A stretch of 64,000 nt of DNA from Arthrobacter oryzae (GTDB lineage: Bacteria > Actinomycetota > Actinomycetes > Actinomycetales > Micrococcaceae), in contig NZ_CP132204.1 of assembly GCF_030718995.1 (NCBI RefSeq), positions 4,030,001 through 4,094,000 on the forward strand, given 5' to 3'. The position numbers and the translations under genes are program-made. The notes beneath the pieces were generated by a model that was not told the DNA's origin, searched no databases, and saw nothing but the letters and a program-made list of their open reading frames with translations. Shown here piece after piece: positions 42,291 through 51,332 of this stretch (positions are counted from its first letter, which is position 1; each line of letters starts with the position of its first letter).

Positions 42291-44408
42291 CTAGCGGCGC
42301 GGAGCCTTGGCATCACGTGCCTGCCGGGCCACGAGGACCTTTTCGTCAACGGGGGCCTTGCCGTCGGCGCGCTGCGTCCGGAAATACGAACGTGCCTCAT
42401 CCTGCCGGGCCTGTTCGGCGCCGGTCGCAATTGCTGCACGGAGGTGCTCCGGGCCGTAGCCGAAGGCGTCCACCAGATCCAGGGCGTGGGGCCGGATCTT
42501 GACCAGGAGGCGGTTGATGTAGTCGCCCACGGTGCGGGCACGCTGCATCGACAGGCGCCCGTTCATGAGGTACCAGGACAGGTTCTTCTCGATGAGCGAA
42601 AGTCCGAACAGGTCCCGGAGCCACGTCAGCACCCGCTTCGTGCCCGGGTCCTGCACGTCGGCCAGGGCTTCCGTGAAGGCTTCCCACTGCAGCAGTTCCG
42701 CGTGCGCCTGCGCCGCTTCGATCAGCTCATGCTGATGTTCGTTGAAGGCGACAGCGGCCTTCTGCTGCGGCAGCTTGTTGGTCCCCTTCAGCGCGGCACC
42801 GGCCTCGGCAACCATGGTCTGCACCCGGTCGGTCAGCAGTAACCGCTGCGTGCCCTCGTCCCGCAGCGCAATGGCTGCCTTCTGGACCGAGCCCGTGTCG
42901 GCCACGAACTGGGCAACCTGGCGAAGGCCCGTCCGGTGGACTGCGGTGCCGGCGGCCTGGCTCACCACGTAACGGGCCAGGACCCCGACATCGACGCTGC
43001 GGAATTCCTTCGCGTAATCCGCGAGGAGCCGCTTGGCCACAAGCTGCAGCAGCACCGTGTTGTCACCTTCGAAGGTGACATAGACGTCCAGGTCGGCGCG
43101 CAAGGATGCAAAGCGGTTCTCAATCAGGAACCCGGCGCCCCCGCATGCTTCGCGGCATTCCTGCAAGGTGTCCAGGGCGTGCCACGTGCTGAGCGGTTTG
43201 AGCGCGGCCGCCAGTGTCTCCAGGTCCTGCCGGTCCTCGTCCGTGTCATGTGCACCGGAGAAGACGTCGTCGAATTTCTGCAACAGTTGCTCGTGGGCGA
43301 AGCCCGCAGCGTAAGTTGTGGCAAGCCGGGTGAAAAGCCGCCGCTGATGGCGCTGGTAGTCCAGCAGCACTTCCTCGTCAGTGTGGGAGGAGGCATTGAA
43401 CTGGCGGCGTTCGGTGGCGTACTGGATGGCCGTCTTGAGGGCGAGCTTGCTGGCAGCCACCGCGGCGCCGTCAAGGGAGACCCGGCCCTGGACCAGGGTT
43501 CCCAGCATGGTGAAGAATCGGCGGCCAGGGCTGGCGATGGGGGAGGTGTAGCTGCCGTCAGCGTCTACGTTGCCGTAGCGGTTGAGCAGGTTGGTCCGTG
43601 GAATGCGGACGTTGTCGAAATGCAGCCGCCCGTTGTCAATGCCGTTGAGCCCGCCCTTGACGCCGTCGTCCTCCCCGCCGATGCCCGGAAGGAATTTCTT
43701 CGTTTCCGGATCCCGCAGGTCAACGTAGAAGGCGTGAACGCCATGGTTCACTCCGTTCGTGACGAGCTGGGCGAACACCACGGCGCCGAGTCCGTCTATT
43801 GCGGCGTTGCCGATGTAGTCTTTCCACGCGGCCCGGAAGGGGGTGTGGATGATGAACTCCTGGGCGGCCGGGTCAAAGGTTGCCGTGGTGGCGATGCTGG
43901 CAACATCGGAGCCGTGGCCTGTTTCCGTCATCGCGAAGCAGCCGGGGATGTCCAGGTTCATGATGCCCGGCAGCCACTTGGCGTGGTGCTCCCCGGTGCC
44001 AAGGTGCATGACGGCTGATCCGAAAAGCCCCCACTGGACGCCGGCCTTGATCTGGAGCGACGGATCGGCGGTGACGAGTTCCTCGAACCCGGCGATGTTG
44101 CCGCCGTGGTCATCGGAGCCGCCCAGCGACGCAGGAAAGGCGCGGTGGACGGCGCCGTTTTCCACCAGGTACTTGAGTTGGCCGAAAGTGCGCTTGCGGT
44201 GCTCCGTATGGGTAAGGCCCTCGGTCTTGTGCAGTTCGGGCAGGCCCGACAGTTCGCGCGAGTGCCGGCGGATGTGCGCCCACTTCCCCAGCAGCTGCTC
44301 GCCCAGGGCGGCGACGTCGACGGCGGGGGCCGCCGGGGCCGGGTGGTTTGTGCGGCCCGCGGGGCGGCGGCCTGCCTGGCTGGCGGGGCGGTCAACTACG
44401 TCAGTCAT
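42291..44408 (-). CDS. Acyl-CoA oxidase / dehydrogenase
   Basis: 705-residue flavoenzyme starting fatty-acid beta-oxidation by 2,3-desaturation of acyl-CoA. The ACOX layout shows GCFAMTETGHGSDVASIATT at the FAD/substrate lobe, then RVSLDGAAVAASKLAL, CREACGGAGF, and FEGDNTVLLQLVAKRLL, whose Glu is the catalytic base of the family. It lies 27 bp downstream of the TetR gene and is probably cotranscribed with it. In M. tuberculosis the matching position near fadA2-fabG4-htdX is held by fadE5. Confidence 0.88.
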   Translation of the reverse strand: MTDVVDRPASQAGRRPAGRTNHPAPAAPAVDVAALGEQLLGKWAHIRRHSRELSGLPELHKTEGLTHTEHRKRTFGQLKYLVENGAVHRAFPASLGGSDDHGGNIAGFEELVTADPSLQIKAGVQWGLFGSAVMHLGTGEHHAKWLPGIMNLDIPGCFAMTETGHGSDVASIATTATFDPAAQEFIIHTPFRAAWKDYIGNAAIDGLGAVVFAQLVTNGVNHGVHAFYVDLRDPETKKFLPGIGGEDDGVKGGLNGIDNGRLHFDNVRIPRTNLLNRYGNVDADGSYTSPIASPGRRFFTMLGTLVQGRVSLDGAAVAASKLALKTAIQYATERRQFNASSHTDEEVLLDYQRHQRRLFTRLATTYAAGFAHEQLLQKFDDVFSGAHDTDEDRQDLETLAAALKPLSTWHALDTLQECREACGGAGFLIENRFASLRADLDVYVTFEGDNTVLLQLVAKRLLADYAKEFRSVDVGVLARYVVSQAAGTAVHRTGLRQVAQFVADTGSVQKAAIALRDEGTQRLLLTDRVQTMVAEAGAALKGTNKLPQQKAAVAFNEHQHELIEAAQAHAELLQWEAFTEALADVQDPGTKRVLTWLRDLFGLSLIEKNLSWYLMNGRLSMQRARTVGDYINRLLVKIRPHALDLVDAFGYGPEHLRAAIATGAEQARQDEARSYFRTQRADGKAPVDEKVLVARQARDAKAPRR

Positions 44409-44435
44409 GTCGATTCCTTCTTTGGTTCTGACAAT

Positions 44436-45188
44436 TCACTCAGGGTTTGGATTGTGGGGGTCCAGTGTTTTCAGCTCGGGGGCAATGCCGACGCACAGCC
44501 AGGCGGTGATCTGGCGGGCCATGGTTTCCTGGTCCGGTTTGGCCGGGGAGTCCGGCGTGCCGAGCCATTGCTCGCCGGCGTTCCGGACAAGCCCGATCGC
44601 AGCGGTGGGCCAATAGCCGATGACGGCTTCCTTCCCGGCGCCCAGGTGGGCGCGCATGGGGCGCGCGATCATGTCCCGGACCTCTTCGAAGAAGTGGCCC
44701 AGGGCCCCGGCAGCCGCGATGCCCCCGGGGGCCGTCTCCGGCTCGCCGGCGGAGTAGGTGGTGACGAATGTGTAGACATTGGGACTGGTCTCCGCCATTT
44801 GAAGGTAGGCGGACACCATGGCCAGAAGCCCCTCCCGTGGCGTTTGCGCTCCCTGGGCAGCCTCGTGGATACGGCGCTGCATCTGGCTGATCACCACTTC
44901 GCCCACAGCCTGCTGGAGCCCCGCCTTGTCGCCGAAATAGCGGTAGAACACAGACTTGGACGTTCCGGCTGCGGCGGCGATGTCCTCCATGGATGCGTCA
45001 CTGCCCAGCGCATGGACCGCTTTCCGCGCTGACTTGATGAGCTCGCGCCGGCGCTCTTCCCGGTGGGACTGCCAGCGGGCCGCGCGTCCATCAATCGTGC
45101 TCCCGCCCTCGGGGCTGTCGGGCGCCGGGTTGGCGGTCGCGGGGGTGCCGCCCTCGGGAGCGGCAGGATCAATGGGAGGCATGTTCAC
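44436..45188 (-). CDS. TetR-family regulator of the fatty-acid locus
   Basis: 250 residues. HTH at about 50-95: REERRRELIKSARKAVHALG, DASMEDIAAAAGTSKSVFYRYFGDK. The C-terminal ligand domain is typical for acyl-CoA-sensing TetR proteins. GTG 45188 lies directly against a perfect 31-bp palindrome; Met3 (ATG 45182) is an equally good start. It likely represses itself, the acyl-CoA oxidase and the divergent fadA-fabG-maoC operon. Confidence 0.9.
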   Translation of the reverse strand: MNMPPIDPAAPEGGTPATANPAPDSPEGGSTIDGRAARWQSHREERRRELIKSARKAVHALGSDASMEDIAAAAGTSKSVFYRYFGDKAGLQQAVGEVVISQMQRRIHEAAQGAQTPREGLLAMVSAYLQMAETSPNVYTFVTTYSAGEPETAPGGIAAAGALGHFFEEVRDMIARPMRAHLGAGKEAVIGYWPTAAIGLVRNAGEQWLGTPDSPAKPDQETMARQITAWLCVGIAPELKTLDPHNPNPE

Positions 45189-45219
45189 GATACCCAGCGT
45201 ATCAGGTACGCTGGGTATC
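45189..45219. promoter_or_regulatory. TetR operator: perfect 13-5-13 palindrome
   Basis: GATACCCAGCGTA (45189-45201), TCAGG, TACGCTGGGTATC (45207-45219). The arms are exact reverse complements. It starts at the base next to the TetR start codon and ends 32 bp before fadA ATG 45252, so one bound dimer pair could block both promoters. Confidence 0.85.
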
Positions 45220-45251
45220 GGTAATCAGCGTTGAGCAGAAGGAGACAGCAC

Positions 45252-46622
45252 ATGTCCTTTAACGGACAGTCCGCCACCGGACCAGAAGAATCATCCGACG
45301 CCGCGGCGGCCCCTCGCGGAGAAGCCCCGCTGCGCAAGGCTGTGGTGGTCGGCGGGAACCGGATTCCGTTTGCCCGGACCGGCGGGGCGTACACCAAGTC
45401 CTCGAACCAGGACATGCTGACTGCAGCACTGGATGGCCTGATTGCCCGCTTCGGCCTTCAGGACGAACGGATCGGGGAGGTTGCCGCCGGCGCCGTGCTC
45501 AAGCACTCCCGCGACTTCAACCTCACCCGGGAGGCCGTGCTCGGCTCCGCCCTCTCCGCGGAGACCCCGGCGTATGACCTCCAGCAGGCGTGTGCCACCG
45601 GGCTGGAGACCGTCCTCGGCCTGTCCAACAAGATCAAGCTCGGACAAATCGACTCGGCCATCGCCGGCGGTGTCGACTCCGCCTCGGATGCACCGATCGC
45701 CGTCAGCGAGGGCCTGCGGGAGGTTCTGCTGGACCTCAACCGGGCCAGGACCCTGCCCCGGCGGCTGCAGGTCCTGAGCCGCCTTCGCCCCAAGGACCTC
45801 GCACCTGACGCTCCCAATACGGGGGAACCCCGGACGGGGCTTTCCATGGGTGAGCACCAGGCCCTCACCACGGCACAATGGAAGATCACGCGGGAAGCCC
45901 AGGACCAGCTGGCCTATAACAGCCACCGCAACCTGGCCGCTGCCTACGACTCCGGTTTCTTCGACGACCTGCTCACGCCGTACCGCGGGCTGACCCGGGA
46001 CTCGAACCTCCGCGCCGACACCACCCTCGAAAAGCTGGCTACCCTCAAGCCCGTCTTCGGCACGAACCTTGGCGCCGAGGCAACCATGACAGCCGGCAAC
46101 TCCACGCCGCTCACGGACGGTGCGTCCACCGTGCTGCTTGCCTCGGAGGAATGGGCAGACGCGCATGAACTTCCCAAGCTCGCAACGGTCGTCGACGGCG
46201 AGGCGGCAGCGGTCGACTTCGTCCACGGCAAGGACGGCCTCCTCATGGCGCCGGCATTCGCAGTACCTCGCCTGCTCGCCCGCAACGGCCTGACGCTTGG
46301 CGACATCGACTTCTTTGAGATCCACGAAGCATTTGCCGGCACCGTCCTCAGCACACTGGCCGCCTGGGAGGACGAGGAATTCGGCCGAACCCGCCTTGGC
46401 CTGGAGGGCGCGCTGGGCAGTGTGGACCGGTCGAAACTGAACGTCAACGGCTCATCGCTGGCAGCCGGGCACCCGTTTGCCGCCACCGGCGGGCGGATCG
46501 TGGCGTCGCTGGCCAAGATGCTCCACGAAAAGGGCCGGGTGGACGGCCGTCCGGCCCGTGGCCTGATTTCCATTTGCGCGGCCGGCGGCCAGGGCGTCGT
46601 CGCCATTCTTGAAGCACTTTAG
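45252..46622 (+). CDS. fadA: Acetyl-CoA acetyltransferase (thiolase)
   Basis: 456 residues. The catalytic Cys114 in LQQACATGLE, IHEAF with His, the GHPFAATG His, and the second Cys442 in ISICAAGGQG are all present, so this thiolase is intact, unlike the one at 11219. It cleaves 3-ketoacyl-CoA with CoA. GAAGGAG upstream sets ATG 45252. It matches the position of fadA2 (Rv0243) in M. tuberculosis. Confidence 0.92.
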   Translation: MSFNGQSATGPEESSDAAAAPRGEAPLRKAVVVGGNRIPFARTGGAYTKSSNQDMLTAALDGLIARFGLQDERIGEVAAGAVLKHSRDFNLTREAVLGSALSAETPAYDLQQACATGLETVLGLSNKIKLGQIDSAIAGGVDSASDAPIAVSEGLREVLLDLNRARTLPRRLQVLSRLRPKDLAPDAPNTGEPRTGLSMGEHQALTTAQWKITREAQDQLAYNSHRNLAAAYDSGFFDDLLTPYRGLTRDSNLRADTTLEKLATLKPVFGTNLGAEATMTAGNSTPLTDGASTVLLASEEWADAHELPKLATVVDGEAAAVDFVHGKDGLLMAPAFAVPRLLARNGLTLGDIDFFEIHEAFAGTVLSTLAAWEDEEFGRTRLGLEGALGSVDRSKLNVNGSSLAAGHPFAATGGRIVASLAKMLHEKGRVDGRPARGLISICAAGGQGVVAILEAL

Positions 46623-46631
46623 GAGGCTGGC

Positions 46632-47972
46632 GTGACGGACAAATACACACAATTCGTAAGCCGCGGAATAGGCAAGGATGCAGCCAGGAAACTCGGCCTG
46701 CCGCAGCCGGTGGTGCTACGGCGGTACCAGCCGGGGCAGCCGCTGGTTCCAGGTCCCATCCTGGTCCAGGGATCCAGCGGAGGGGCTGACGAACTGGCCG
46801 CAGCCCTCCTGTCCGGGGACCTCGATGTCCGCCGGCACGCAGTACCCCGGGAGAAACTGGGTGCTATCATCCTGGTGCTGGACGACCTCGAGCGGCCGGA
46901 GGATCTGGAAAAGCCCGTCCTTTCAGCGGGAGCTTCCGTCCGGGACCTGGCACCCAACGCGCGCGTGGTGACGATCTCCCGGACCCCTGCGAGCGCTCCG
47001 GGACCGGCGTCTGCCGCGGCTCGCCAGGGAGTTGACGGACTGCTGCGTTCCCTCGCCAAGGAGTTGCGGGCCGGTGCCACGGCAAACGGCATCATGCTGG
47101 CAGACGGGGTAAGCGCCACCGCTCCCAGTGCCCTCGGGGCCCTGCGCTTCTTCCTATCCGGGAGATCGGCGTTTGTCGACGGCCAGTTCCTCACCGTTTC
47201 AACCCGGGAGGGACAGCTCCCCGCTGATCCCGACAAGCCGCTTGCCGGCAAAGTCGCCGTCGTAACCGGCGCCGCCCGGGGCATCGGCGCGGCGATTGCC
47301 CGGACCCTCCACCGCGACGGTGCCACCCTGGTCGTCGTCGATATTCCCGCAGCCGGAGACCATCTGGCAGCGGTCGCCAACGAGGTGCGCGGTACGGCAC
47401 TCCAGCTGGACATCAGCCGGGAAGACGCCGGCCAGCGGATCATCGACCACGCGGCGGGCAGGCACGGACGCCTGGACATCGTGATCCACAACGCGGGAAT
47501 CACCCGGGACAAGCTGCTGGCCAACATGGACCAGGGCCGCTGGAATTCCGTCGTTGCCGTGAACATCGCCGCCCAGCTTCGCATCAACGAGGCGCTCCTG
47601 GCCTCCGAACAGTTCCGGAACTCGCCGCGCATTGTCTCGGTTGCCTCCACCAGCGGCATAGCGGGCAACCGCGGTCAGACGAACTACGCGGCGTCCAAGG
47701 GCGGCGTGATGGGCATGGTGCGTGCCACGGCACCCCTTATGGCGGAGCGCCACGGAACCATCAACGCCGTGGCGCCGGGCTTCATCGAGACCGAGATGAC
47801 CGCCCGGATCCCGTTTGCGACGCGTGAAATTGCCCGGCGCCTGAACTCCCTTCAGCAGGGGGGCCAGCCCGGAGATGTTGCGGAGGCCATCGCATTCCTC
47901 GCCAGCGACGCCGCGGGCGGCATCACGGGCGAGGTGCTGCGGGTGTGCGGCCAGAACCTGGTGGGCGCATGA
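46632..47972 (+). CDS. High-molecular-weight 3-oxoacyl reductase (FabG4-like)
   Basis: 446 residues. The N-terminal flavodoxin-like non-catalytic domain (about 1-205; VLRRYQPGQPLVPGPILVQG, IILVLDDLERPEDLE) is followed by a full SDR domain: TGAARGIG (near 215), NAGIT, the Ser in ASTSGIAG, YAASK, APGFIETEM. This two-domain form equals M. tuberculosis FabG4 (Rv0242c), which reduces ketoacyl-CoA. GTG start 9 bp after fadA. Confidence 0.92.
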   Translation: MTDKYTQFVSRGIGKDAARKLGLPQPVVLRRYQPGQPLVPGPILVQGSSGGADELAAALLSGDLDVRRHAVPREKLGAIILVLDDLERPEDLEKPVLSAGASVRDLAPNARVVTISRTPASAPGPASAAARQGVDGLLRSLAKELRAGATANGIMLADGVSATAPSALGALRFFLSGRSAFVDGQFLTVSTREGQLPADPDKPLAGKVAVVTGAARGIGAAIARTLHRDGATLVVVDIPAAGDHLAAVANEVRGTALQLDISREDAGQRIIDHAAGRHGRLDIVIHNAGITRDKLLANMDQGRWNSVVAVNIAAQLRINEALLASEQFRNSPRIVSVASTSGIAGNRGQTNYAASKGGVMGMVRATAPLMAERHGTINAVAPGFIETEMTARIPFATREIARRLNSLQQGGQPGDVAEAIAFLASDAAGGITGEVLRVCGQNLVGA

Positions 47973-48880
47973 CCGGTGCCCAGCCCGTGATCCTCGGAGA
48001 CATGCCGTCCTTGTCCAAGCTGTATGTGAATGCCGCGGCAACGGCGGCCCGTCGCCGCGTGCTGGGTACAGACGCGGGGATCTCGCTTCCGCCCTTCGGA
48101 CACGAGGTCAGGGGAGTGCTGGCCCAGGTGGGAAACCTCACGGCCTACCAGCACCTGGTGGGGGAGACGGCAAGCGACGTCCTGCCCGCCGGATTCCTCC
48201 ATGCCCTGGCTTTTCCCGTGTCAATGAGCGTGATGAACCGTGACGACTTCCCGTTGCCGTTGCTGGGTATGGTGCATCTGGCCAACACAGTGGAGCAGCA
48301 TGGGCCCCTCCTGTTCACGGAGTCGCTGGACATCACGTCATGGGCCGAAAACCTCCGCGGGCACCGCGCCGGCACGCAGGTTGACGTCGTCGCGGAGGTC
48401 CGCCGCACGGAGCAATCCGGGGTCGTGTGGAAGGGTACCTCCACGTATCTGGCCAAGGGTGTATTCCTTCCCGGGATCGACAAACCTTCGGTCACCCCTG
48501 GTCCCACGACGTTCGCGGCGCCCGACCCCACGGCCCAATGGCAGTTGGGCGTTGACACCGGCAGGGCGTACGCGGCCGTGTCCGGCGACTTCAACCCCAT
48601 CCACCTGAGTGTGCTCTCGGCCAAGGCGCTGGGCATGCGGCGCTCCATAGCGCACGGTATGTACCTCGCCTCACGGGCGCTGGCCGACGTCGGTGCCGTC
48701 AAGGGGGATTCGTTCCGCTGGGACGTTGCCTTTGAGGCACCGGTGTTCCTGCCCGCGCGTGTTGCCCTGGACATCAGCTCGGTCCATTCCGACGCCGGCG
48801 CCTGGCAGCTTTCCGACTACGTCGCGTGGAACCCCCGCTCCGGCCGGCGGCATTTCAGCGGCAGCGTAACGGCGCTTTAG
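47969..48880 (+). CDS. MaoC-like dehydratase (HtdX-like)
   Basis: 303 residues with a double hot-dog fold. The C-terminal hot-dog carries YAAVSGDFNPIHLSVLSAKALG, with the Asp/His pair of R-specific enoyl hydratases. The N-terminal half is a degenerate partner domain. The ATG overlaps the fabG4 stop (ATGA). It corresponds to Rv0241c (HtdX). Together the operon hydrates, reduces and cleaves acyl chains. Confidence 0.9.
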   Translation: MTGAQPVILGDMPSLSKLYVNAAATAARRRVLGTDAGISLPPFGHEVRGVLAQVGNLTAYQHLVGETASDVLPAGFLHALAFPVSMSVMNRDDFPLPLLGMVHLANTVEQHGPLLFTESLDITSWAENLRGHRAGTQVDVVAEVRRTEQSGVVWKGTSTYLAKGVFLPGIDKPSVTPGPTTFAAPDPTAQWQLGVDTGRAYAAVSGDFNPIHLSVLSAKALGMRRSIAHGMYLASRALADVGAVKGDSFRWDVAFEAPVFLPARVALDISSVHSDAGAWQLSDYVAWNPRSGRRHFSGSVTAL

Positions 48881-48905
48881 CGCTGGCTCGCCAAAGAAGT
48901 AAATG

Positions 48906-48946
48906 ACGACGCCGGAGCTCCCCGCCCAAGGGGGGTCCGGCGTCGT
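48906..48946. terminator. Terminator after the fadA-fabG-maoC operon
   Basis: ACGACGCCGGA (48906-48916) pairs with TCCGGCGTCGT (48936-48946). An inner CTCCCC/GGGGGG extends the stem, and a T-rich tail follows. It is placed between converging genes. Confidence 0.85.
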
Positions 48947-48970
48947 GGTTGTTTCTTTTAGCGCTGCTGG

Positions 48971-50092
48971 TCAGGGCTGTCCGGCCCTGACCACCCTGAG
49001 GATGCGGTGCAGGTTCAGCACAATTGATTCGGCGGCGCTGGGTGCGTCCGGGTTGACGTCGTCGGAGGCCATGCGCTCGGCCAGGGCGTCCACGGACGCC
49101 GTGGCCGCAGCAATCAGCTCCTCCTGCCGTTCCGGATGCTCGTCTTCCATGGACCGGAGGACCTCGCTGACGGCTGCCAGTGCATCGGCAAGCGGTTCGC
49201 TGTACGGAAGCGGGATGACGAAAGGAACGTCCTTGTCCCAGATGACATCGGAGAGCACTTCGGTCATGTCCTGGATATGGAACGTAACGCTTTCAAGGCC
49301 CCTGACATCTTTGTAGTCGCGGTCGAGGTCGTGCGGGTGGAGCTTGCGCCGCGGATTGACCTGCCTGCTGGCATCTGCCTTTTGGACGGCTGCCCTGACG
49401 GCACGGGCGGACTGGGCGAGCTCGTCCGAACGCGCAGCCCAGTCCTCGTGTTCGGGCGGCCACTTTTCCCGCAGGGCTTCGCCCATGTCCGAGAGCTGCT
49501 TGGCGAGCGCCCATCGGAGTTCGGCGAGGCTGAGCGCAGCGGCTTTGAAATGGAGGGGCGGGAACACCAGCATGTTGACGGCGATACCCACAACGACGCC
49601 CACACCCATTTGCAGGAGGTAGCCGAACGAGAAGTCGTCCGGGTTGTGTCCGCCCACCAGGAGCACCAGGAGCGCAGCCGTCGGAATCCAGTCGCGGCCG
49701 GCGCCAAGCCGCGGCAATCCCGCGAGCAGGACCCCCAAGGCCATGACGATGCCCACCGTCAACGGCGAGGGGTCGGTGACGCTGACCAGCAGGAACGCCA
49801 GGCCGATCCCGAGCCCGAGGCCCACAAGCGTCTGCACGCCCTGCTTTACGGATCCTGACACGTTCTCGTACATGGCCACAAGGGCACCCAGCGGGGCGTA
49901 GTACGGATACTGGGCAGCGGCGCCGGGCATCATGGGTGCAATAAGGAATGCCAGGCCCGCCGCGAGCCCTGCCTTGGCGGCCAGCTGCAGCCGGGGACCC
50001 GACAGTGCCACCGCGACGCTGTCCGTGACGGACTGCCGTATTTTGCCCACCCGCGACGGGGCGGCCTCGTCCTGCTGTTTTGTGTTTGCCAT
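48971..50092 (-). CDS. FUSC/aromatic acid exporter family membrane protein
   Basis: 373 residues from ATG 50092. About six N-terminal helices (residues 35-185; LAAKAGLAAGLAFLIAPMMPG, PYYAPLGALVAMYENV) are followed by a long soluble helical domain. This half-FUSC layout is common in actinobacteria. It presumably exports aromatic or phenolic compounds; the substrate is unknown. Neighbours include a quinone reductase-like gene, which would fit aromatic stress. Confidence 0.82.
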   Translation of the reverse strand: MANTKQQDEAAPSRVGKIRQSVTDSVAVALSGPRLQLAAKAGLAAGLAFLIAPMMPGAAAQYPYYAPLGALVAMYENVSGSVKQGVQTLVGLGLGIGLAFLLVSVTDPSPLTVGIVMALGVLLAGLPRLGAGRDWIPTAALLVLLVGGHNPDDFSFGYLLQMGVGVVVGIAVNMLVFPPLHFKAAALSLAELRWALAKQLSDMGEALREKWPPEHEDWAARSDELAQSARAVRAAVQKADASRQVNPRRKLHPHDLDRDYKDVRGLESVTFHIQDMTEVLSDVIWDKDVPFVIPLPYSEPLADALAAVSEVLRSMEDEHPERQEELIAAATASVDALAERMASDDVNPDAPSAAESIVLNLHRILRVVRAGQP

Positions 50093-50166
50093 TTGGCCCA
50101 ACCATAAAGGTGCATCGGGGATGCTACAAATGGACAAACCTACTCACGGGTAGGCGCCGGCCGCCC

Positions 50167-51297
50167 TTACCCGCCCGCCGGCGCAGGTCTCGCGCTGGAG
50201 GCCGCAGCCTGCCGCGCCGCCTGCGCCAGCCGGTGTGCGCGGCCCGGTGTCCTGCCTTCTTCCTGAGTTCCGGGAATGTAGCCGAAAGCCAGGTCATAGG
50301 CGGGGTCGGCAAAGCCCAGCGCGCCATTGGCACCTTCATGCCCGAACGCCCTGTGGCTGCCGAAGTTGCGGCTGGGGTGCGGCTTCATGAAAATCACCGC
50401 GAAGGCATTGTCCAGTCCTGAGCTCCGGTCCAGGCCCCATACCTGTTCCTCGGACATGATCCTGGCGGTCTCCGGTGCCAGGAAGGCGGGTTCCCCCTCA
50501 ATGCCGGTTGTGGCGGCAGCGTAAACCCGGGCCAGGCCTTCGGCTGATCCCACGCCACCGGCGCTGCTCATGCCGAGTTCGCGGACGATCCTGTGATTGG
50601 GGAGCTCCATCACTGTGCTGACCGCAGCGTTGCCGTTGAGTCCCTCAAGGCCAAGCGGATCCAGCCAATCCTGCCGGGGATCGGCGGTGTACAGCACGTC
50701 CAGGTAGCGGGCCTCCTCCTCTTCCGGCAGCCCGAGGAAGAAGTCGACCCCGAATGGCAGCCTGATACGGGAAGTGTACAGCTCCTGCAGGGTCGTGCCG
50801 GCGACGCGGCGGCACAGCTCCTCCATGATGATGCCGATGGCCAAAGCGTGGTAGCCGAACGTGGCGCCGGGGCGCCACAGCGGTGCTGTTGCCGCAAGCT
50901 TCCGGGCAGCATCCGGCGTCGTGAATTCACTGAGAGCCAGTCCGCCCTCCACGCCCAGCAGCCCCGCCCGGTGGGAAAGCGCCTGGCGGACGGTGATGGC
51001 CTGTTTTCCGTGGGCAGCAAACTCCGGCCAGTAGTGGGCAACCGTGCGGTCCAGGTCCAGCAAGCCATCCTGGACCAGGAGCGCGATGACGAATGCTGCA
51101 ACGCCTTTCGAACACGAGTAGGCGCCCGTGATCGAATCCGGAGCCAGGCGGGGCCCGCCGCTCAGCTGCAGCACTCTGGTGCCCGAATGGTAGACAGAGA
51201 CCTGGGCGCTGTACTGCGGGTCATCAAGAAGGAACGATTCAAACAGGTCCCGGACCGCTCGGTATTCGGGCGCGGCAACGCCTGACGATAGTGGCAT
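50167..51297 (-). CDS. Serine hydrolase of the beta-lactamase/EstB family
   Basis: 376 residues without signal peptide. The active site has SxxK as SCSKG (near residue 61) and a Tyr in FGYHALAIG at the YxN position. LSHRAGLLGVEG and GHEGANGALGFADP are typical of EstB esterases and lipolytic members. It is likely an esterase rather than a true beta-lactamase. ATG 51297. Confidence 0.87.
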   Translation of the reverse strand: MPLSSGVAAPEYRAVRDLFESFLLDDPQYSAQVSVYHSGTRVLQLSGGPRLAPDSITGAYSCSKGVAAFVIALLVQDGLLDLDRTVAHYWPEFAAHGKQAITVRQALSHRAGLLGVEGGLALSEFTTPDAARKLAATAPLWRPGATFGYHALAIGIIMEELCRRVAGTTLQELYTSRIRLPFGVDFFLGLPEEEEARYLDVLYTADPRQDWLDPLGLEGLNGNAAVSTVMELPNHRIVRELGMSSAGGVGSAEGLARVYAAATTGIEGEPAFLAPETARIMSEEQVWGLDRSSGLDNAFAVIFMKPHPSRNFGSHRAFGHEGANGALGFADPAYDLAFGYIPGTQEEGRTPGRAHRLAQAARQAAASSARPAPAGG

Positions 51298-51332
51298 GGC
51301 ACAAGACTAGCGGCGGGCCGGGACGGCTCCCG

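Noticed and set aside
50167..51297. Beta-lactamase resistance gene
   Set aside because: The motifs fit EstB-type esterases, and there is no signal peptide.
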